NCBI RefSeq assembly: GCF_030296935.1
Contig: NZ_AP028032.1
Location: 2,790,001 to 2,854,000, forward strand
Length of the DNA stretch: 64,000 nt
Source: Coprobacter fastidiosus
GTDB lineage: Bacteria > Bacteroidota > Bacteroidia > Bacteroidales > Coprobacteraceae
Direction: 5' to 3'
The notes below the pieces were generated by a model. It saw only the letters and a list, made by a program, of their open reading frames with translations. It was not told the origin of the DNA and ran no database searches. Position 1 is the first letter of the stretch, and every line of letters starts with the position of its first letter. Of the stretch, positions 60,948-64,000 are shown piece after piece. The position numbers were made by a program, and so were the translations under genes.

Positions 60948-62081
60948 TTATAAACTTTTTATGGTTGCGACAATTTTTTTTGCTGCATTTTGAGGAGCAC
61001 CCGGATTTCCTAATCGTTCGGCTACTTCGGCATATCCTTGCAACATCTGTTTCCGTTTGTCCGGATCGTTTAATATTTTGTCCAGTTCGTTTTTTACATT
61101 TTCCGTAGTGAACAAATGTACCAGCAGTTCTTTTACGATTTCCCGGTCGGCAATCAGATTTACTAACGACACGAACTTTACTTTCAGTATATGCTTAAAA
61201 AGATTATATGCGATTTTTCCTCCTCCCATTTTGTAACATACGACTTGAGGAACTTTCAGTATAGCGGTTTCGAGGGTTGCTGTTCCTGAAGTTACCAATG
61301 CTGCCGAGGATTGTTGGAGCAATCTGTATGTTTTTTCAAAGACGATGGAAACCCGTTTGCCTGAAATAAATGTATGATAAAAATCGGGAGATATGCCCGG
61401 AGCTCCAGCAATGACTAATTGATAATCTGTAAATGAGGAGGCCGCATCGATCATAGTCGGCAAATTTGCTGTGATTTCAGCTTTCCGGCTACCGGCTAAT
61501 AGAGCAATGATAGGTTTGTTTTCAAGATTATTTTCGGAAATGAAAGAGTCGAACTTTTCATCGGCAAACGGTCTCACCGCCATTTCATCGACAGTGGGAT
61601 TTCCTACATAGTCGATCTGATAAAGATGTTTTTGATAAAACGGAATTTCGAACGGAAGTATCGAGTACATTTTATCTACATACCGTTTAATGTCCTTGAT
61701 ACGATACTCTTTCCATGCCCATATTTTAGGCGAAATGTAATAATGTACCGGAATATTGAGCCGGGTTTTAGCAAATTTTGCCATTCTCAGGTTAAATCCG
61801 GGATAATCGACAAGTATCAGTACATCAGGATGAAACTCTTCTATATCTGACTTACATAAACGAATATTGTGCAGTACTTTGTCGATATTCAGCAATACGG
61901 GAATAAATCCCATATAGGCCATTTCACTATAATGTTTGACCAGTGTTCCGCCTTCTGCCTGCATCAGGTCGCCTCCGAAAAAACGGAATTGAGCTTGCGG
62001 ATCTTCTTTTTTAAGGGCATTCATAAGTTTGGAGGCGTGTAAATCTCCAGAAGCTTCACCGGCTATCAGATAATACTTCAT
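60948..62081 (-). CDS. lpxB: Lipid-A-disaccharide synthase
   Basis: LpxB joins lipid X and UDP-diacylglucosamine at the inner membrane during lipid A synthesis. The 377-residue protein begins KYYLIAGEASGDLHASKLM, the standard N-terminus. It contains FFGGDLMQAEGG, DVLILVDYPGFNLRMAKFAK, YYISPKIWAWKEYR, LLAGSRKAEI and SSAALVTSGTATLETAI, all family signatures. The length is normal. A TACATTTG box lies on the minus strand at 62115-62108, 26 bases before the ATG. Its presence shows a Gram-negative outer membrane. Confidence 0.96.
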   Translation of the reverse strand: MKYYLIAGEASGDLHASKLMNALKKEDPQAQFRFFGGDLMQAEGGTLVKHYSEMAYMGFIPVLLNIDKVLHNIRLCKSDIEEFHPDVLILVDYPGFNLRMAKFAKTRLNIPVHYYISPKIWAWKEYRIKDIKRYVDKMYSILPFEIPFYQKHLYQIDYVGNPTVDEMAVRPFADEKFDSFISENNLENKPIIALLAGSRKAEITANLPTMIDAASSFTDYQLVIAGAPGISPDFYHTFISGKRVSIVFEKTYRLLQQSSAALVTSGTATLETAILKVPQVVCYKMGGGKIAYNLFKHILKVKFVSLVNLIADREIVKELLVHLFTTENVKNELDKILNDPDKRKQMLQGYAEVAERLGNPGAPQNAAKKIVATIKSL

Positions 62082-62107
62082 TGCGCAAATCGTATAAATT
62101 CTTTTTA

Positions 62108-62115
62108 CAAATGTA
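62108..62115 (-). promoter_or_regulatory. lpxB -7 box
   Basis: TACATTTG read on the minus strand, 26 bases before the lpxB ATG. Confidence 0.5.
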
Positions 62116-62166
62116 CATTAACTTTCTCATTTTATCTGAAAATAAGGTTGTTTTTGTCGATTTGAT

Positions 62167-62174
62167 TACCTTTG
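62167..62174 (+). promoter_or_regulatory. -7 box of beta-helix lipoprotein gene
   Basis: TACCTTTG, with a TTG 16 bases upstream (62148-62150), a little closer than the usual 19-21. Confidence 0.5.
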
Positions 62175-62245
62175 TTTCCGGAATATTGTTTCTCTTAATC
62201 TGATATTTTGCAATAACAACCGGATTTTTCCGTTAATATACAACA

Positions 62246-63661
62246 ATGAAGAAAAATATTTTCCATATAGTTTTTGTCCTGTTCATTTTTTCATTTGTTT
62301 TATCAGGATGTTTCGACGAGAGTTTTTCGAATGATCCTAACGATCGTTTGACTTTTTCTACAAACATTGTAAAGTTTGATACGATTTTTACGCAGCGCGG
62401 TACGGCTACACTATCTTTTAAAGTTTATAACCATGCGAAAAAATCGTTGAAAATAGAGTCCGTTACGTTGGCAGATGCCGCTAATTCTGGATTCTTTATT
62501 AATGTGGATGGTTCTAAAGGTCCGGTAATACGAGATTTGGAAATAAGGGGTAAAGATAGTTTATATGTTTTTGTGGAAGCAAATGTCGATCCGACAAACC
62601 AAAACTCTCCTCTATTGATAAAAGATTCTATCGTATTTGTTACGAATGGAATTCGTCAGGATGTCAAATTAGAGGCATACGGACAAGATGTCAATGTTTT
62701 ACGGGGTGAAGTATTGCCGGATGGAGAGAATGTATTTACCGGAGAAAAACCTTATTTGGTTTATGACAGTCTTGTGATTCCGGCATCATCGTCTTTGGCA
62801 TTGTCCGAAGGCACTACGCTTTATTTTCATAGTAAGGCGACGCTTGAGGTCAAGGGAAAGATAGACGCTCGCGGCACGGCTTCGCGTCCTGTAACTTTTC
62901 GAGGAGATCGTCTCGACCGTATGTTCGCTGATTTGCCGTATGACTATTTGCCTGGACAGTGGGGAGGAATTCGTATCCATACGGATAGTTACGATAACCG
63001 TTTCGACCATGTTGCCATGAGGGGCACTTCTACCGGAATCGTTATTGATTCGTCTGATGTTTCGAGAACTAAAATCATATTCAGCAATTCGGTGATTCAT
63101 AACTCCAGCAATAATCTGGTTTCTTCGACGGAAAGCAGGATTGAGGCCTGGAATTGTCAATTTTCTAATGCCAGCGGTGCTTTAATGAGTTTGTCGGGAG
63201 GAGAAGCAAAATTTGTTCATTGTACATTTGCCAATTATTTTCAATTGATGGATGTCATAAAATCCCCTTTACTGGTTTTTGACAGATATACTCAGACAGA
63301 AGAAAATTTGCCGTTGAAAGCATCATTTGAAAATTGTATTATTATCGGTAACAACACGTTGATGCAGCCTTTAGAATTGTTGAATACCCAGATTTATTTT
63401 AAAACTTGTCTTTTCAGGGTGAATGGTTCGGACGATGAGAATTTCATTCAGTGTATATGGAATGGAGATCCGATGTTTGTGGCTACAGGAGATAACTATC
63501 AGTATGATTTCAGATTGGCTTCAGAGTCTTCGGCAGCTTACAGAGCAGGAAATCCTGAATTTGTCGATGAGAATACACGTACGGATCTTTTAGGCAATCC
63601 TCGCCCTGAAGGGGTAAATCCGGACGTAGGCGCTTATCAGTATATGACTCCGACAGAATAA
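62246..63661 (+). CDS. Beta-helix lipoprotein, unknown function
   Basis: The 471-residue protein has a lipobox VLSGC (C22). An N-terminal beta-sandwich follows (about 35-150, LTFSTNIVKFDTIFTQRGT). A right-handed parallel beta-helix comes next (about 175-400, GIRIHTDSYDNRFDHVAMRG and SNSVIHNSSNNLVSSTE). The end, NPRPEGVNPDVGAYQY, is typical of Bacteroidetes beta-helix lipoproteins with a GAY-type close. No lyase or hydrolase catalytic motif is visible, so it is more likely a structural or binding envelope protein. It stands alone between lpxB and dnaX. Confidence 0.82.
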   Translation: MKKNIFHIVFVLFIFSFVLSGCFDESFSNDPNDRLTFSTNIVKFDTIFTQRGTATLSFKVYNHAKKSLKIESVTLADAANSGFFINVDGSKGPVIRDLEIRGKDSLYVFVEANVDPTNQNSPLLIKDSIVFVTNGIRQDVKLEAYGQDVNVLRGEVLPDGENVFTGEKPYLVYDSLVIPASSSLALSEGTTLYFHSKATLEVKGKIDARGTASRPVTFRGDRLDRMFADLPYDYLPGQWGGIRIHTDSYDNRFDHVAMRGTSTGIVIDSSDVSRTKIIFSNSVIHNSSNNLVSSTESRIEAWNCQFSNASGALMSLSGGEAKFVHCTFANYFQLMDVIKSPLLVFDRYTQTEENLPLKASFENCIIIGNNTLMQPLELLNTQIYFKTCLFRVNGSDDENFIQCIWNGDPMFVATGDNYQYDFRLASESSAAYRAGNPEFVDENTRTDLLGNPRPEGVNPDVGAYQYMTPTE

Positions 63662-63697
63662 AAATACACTCTTAGTCAAAGCCTATTGGGGATATCG

Positions 63698-64000
63698 TCA
63701 TGCCAGTTCTAAGCCGAATTTGTCTTTTAAATGCATAATGTTAGGATTTTTCTGAACCATAAGGTCAAATCGTTCCCGTTGGCTGAATGCCTTGTGCTTT
63801 TCTTGTTTCTCGCTTTCTCTTGGACGCATGGAGATACGGGTGTTTTTTAATTCTTTTTTCAAGAATTGCATTAAGTCCGTTCCTCTTTCGTTCAGCCGGT
63901 CTAATTGTTCTTTGTTATCGACTACAACTTCGAAGTCTGTTGCATTCAGCATTTTAGGCGGACAAGTGCGCATCGTATTCACCAGAACGGTTTCGGTAGG
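63698..64000 (-). CDS. dnaX: DNA polymerase III subunit gamma/tau, C-terminal end
   Basis: The reading frame is open to the right edge, so only the last 100 residues are seen. It reads TVLVNTMRTCPPKMLNATDF and ends MHLKDKFGLELA. The sequence MRPRESEKQEKHKAFSQRER and the KNPNIMHLKDKFGLEL end resemble the tau-specific tail of Bacteroidetes DnaX. The call rests on this C-terminal resemblance only, since the AAA+ clamp-loader core lies outside the window. Confidence 0.65.
   Translation of the reverse strand, partial: PTETVLVNTMRTCPPKMLNATDFEVVVDNKEQLDRLNERGTDLMQFLKKELKNTRISMRPRESEKQEKHKAFSQRERFDLMVQKNPNIMHLKDKFGLELA

Noticed and set aside
1-64000. CRISPR array or cas genes
   Set aside because: No regularly spaced identical short repeats were seen and no Cas-like protein is encoded.

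Overview
The window looks like chromosome from a gut-type member of the order Bacteroidales. The evidence is the moderately AT-rich composition, promoters of the Bacteroidetes type (TTTG or TTG, about 19 bases, then TAnnTTTG), a hybrid two-component system, BNR sialidase and pectinase genes, DUF4836 and FISUMP lipoproteins, a likely type IX secretion tail, an A2-type class A beta-lactamase, and a tRNA gene with no encoded CCA. Family or genus cannot be fixed from the sequence alone; a Barnesiella- or Coprobacter-like genome is only a guess.

Layout. 1-3734: rimP-nusA-infB operon on the minus strand (infB cut by the window edge) with a clear promoter and a GC-rich leader hairpin. 3817-8288: a YgjP-like metallopeptidase, a PadR/PspC pair with a candidate operator, an AraC regulator and NAD kinase. 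8485-12654: pdxJ, exbB, exbD, a TonB-like gene and a sodium:solute symporter. 12740-15028: a sialidase fused to an SGNH esterase. 15460-18925: a DUF4836 lipoprotein with an ABC ATPase and FtsX-like permease. 18940-22570: cca, tRNA-Asp, then an AT-rich patch with an AbiH-type gene, a broken hsdM tail and a small membrane protein. 22708-28374: a giant alpha-2-macroglobulin-like protein that has lost its thioester. 28686-33152: FISUMP lipoprotein, queF/yhhQ behind a probable preQ1 riboswitch, beta-lactamase, and a gene with an almost identical internal duplication. 33235-40800: DJ-1 protein, OmpA lipoprotein, an aroC operon ending in a DUF362 ferredoxin gene broken by one in-frame stop, and a DUF4932 putative metallopeptidase. 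41354-52508: a pectin locus (PL9, GH28, PL1, DUF4861) with its own hybrid two-component regulator and no SusC/SusD pair inside the window. 52861-64000: LTA-synthase-like protein, a TonB-dependent receptor with a His/Cys-rich small protein and a divergent BtuFCD/FepBCD-type ABC operon, lpxB, a beta-helix lipoprotein and the tail of dnaX.

The strongest pattern not explained by genes is a family of intergenic repeats of about 160-180 bp with imperfect terminal inverted repeats (ends near AGAGCCTGTTTAAATTTT). I see five good copies (4567, 15217, 32980, 52624, 57077), two degenerate ones (20431, 40932) and several solo ends. One copy lies in a 5' leader, one inside a probable operon, one supplies a stop codon, and end fragments bracket single accessory genes. 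No transposase is present, so these are best read as non-autonomous MITE- or ERIC-like elements.

Other points worth a second look are the in-frame TAA in the DUF362 gene, the thioester-less macroglobulin, the sialidase-esterase fusion, the preQ1 aptamer, the hsdM/abiH remnant beside tRNA-Asp and a perfect 48-bp palindrome after the macroglobulin gene.
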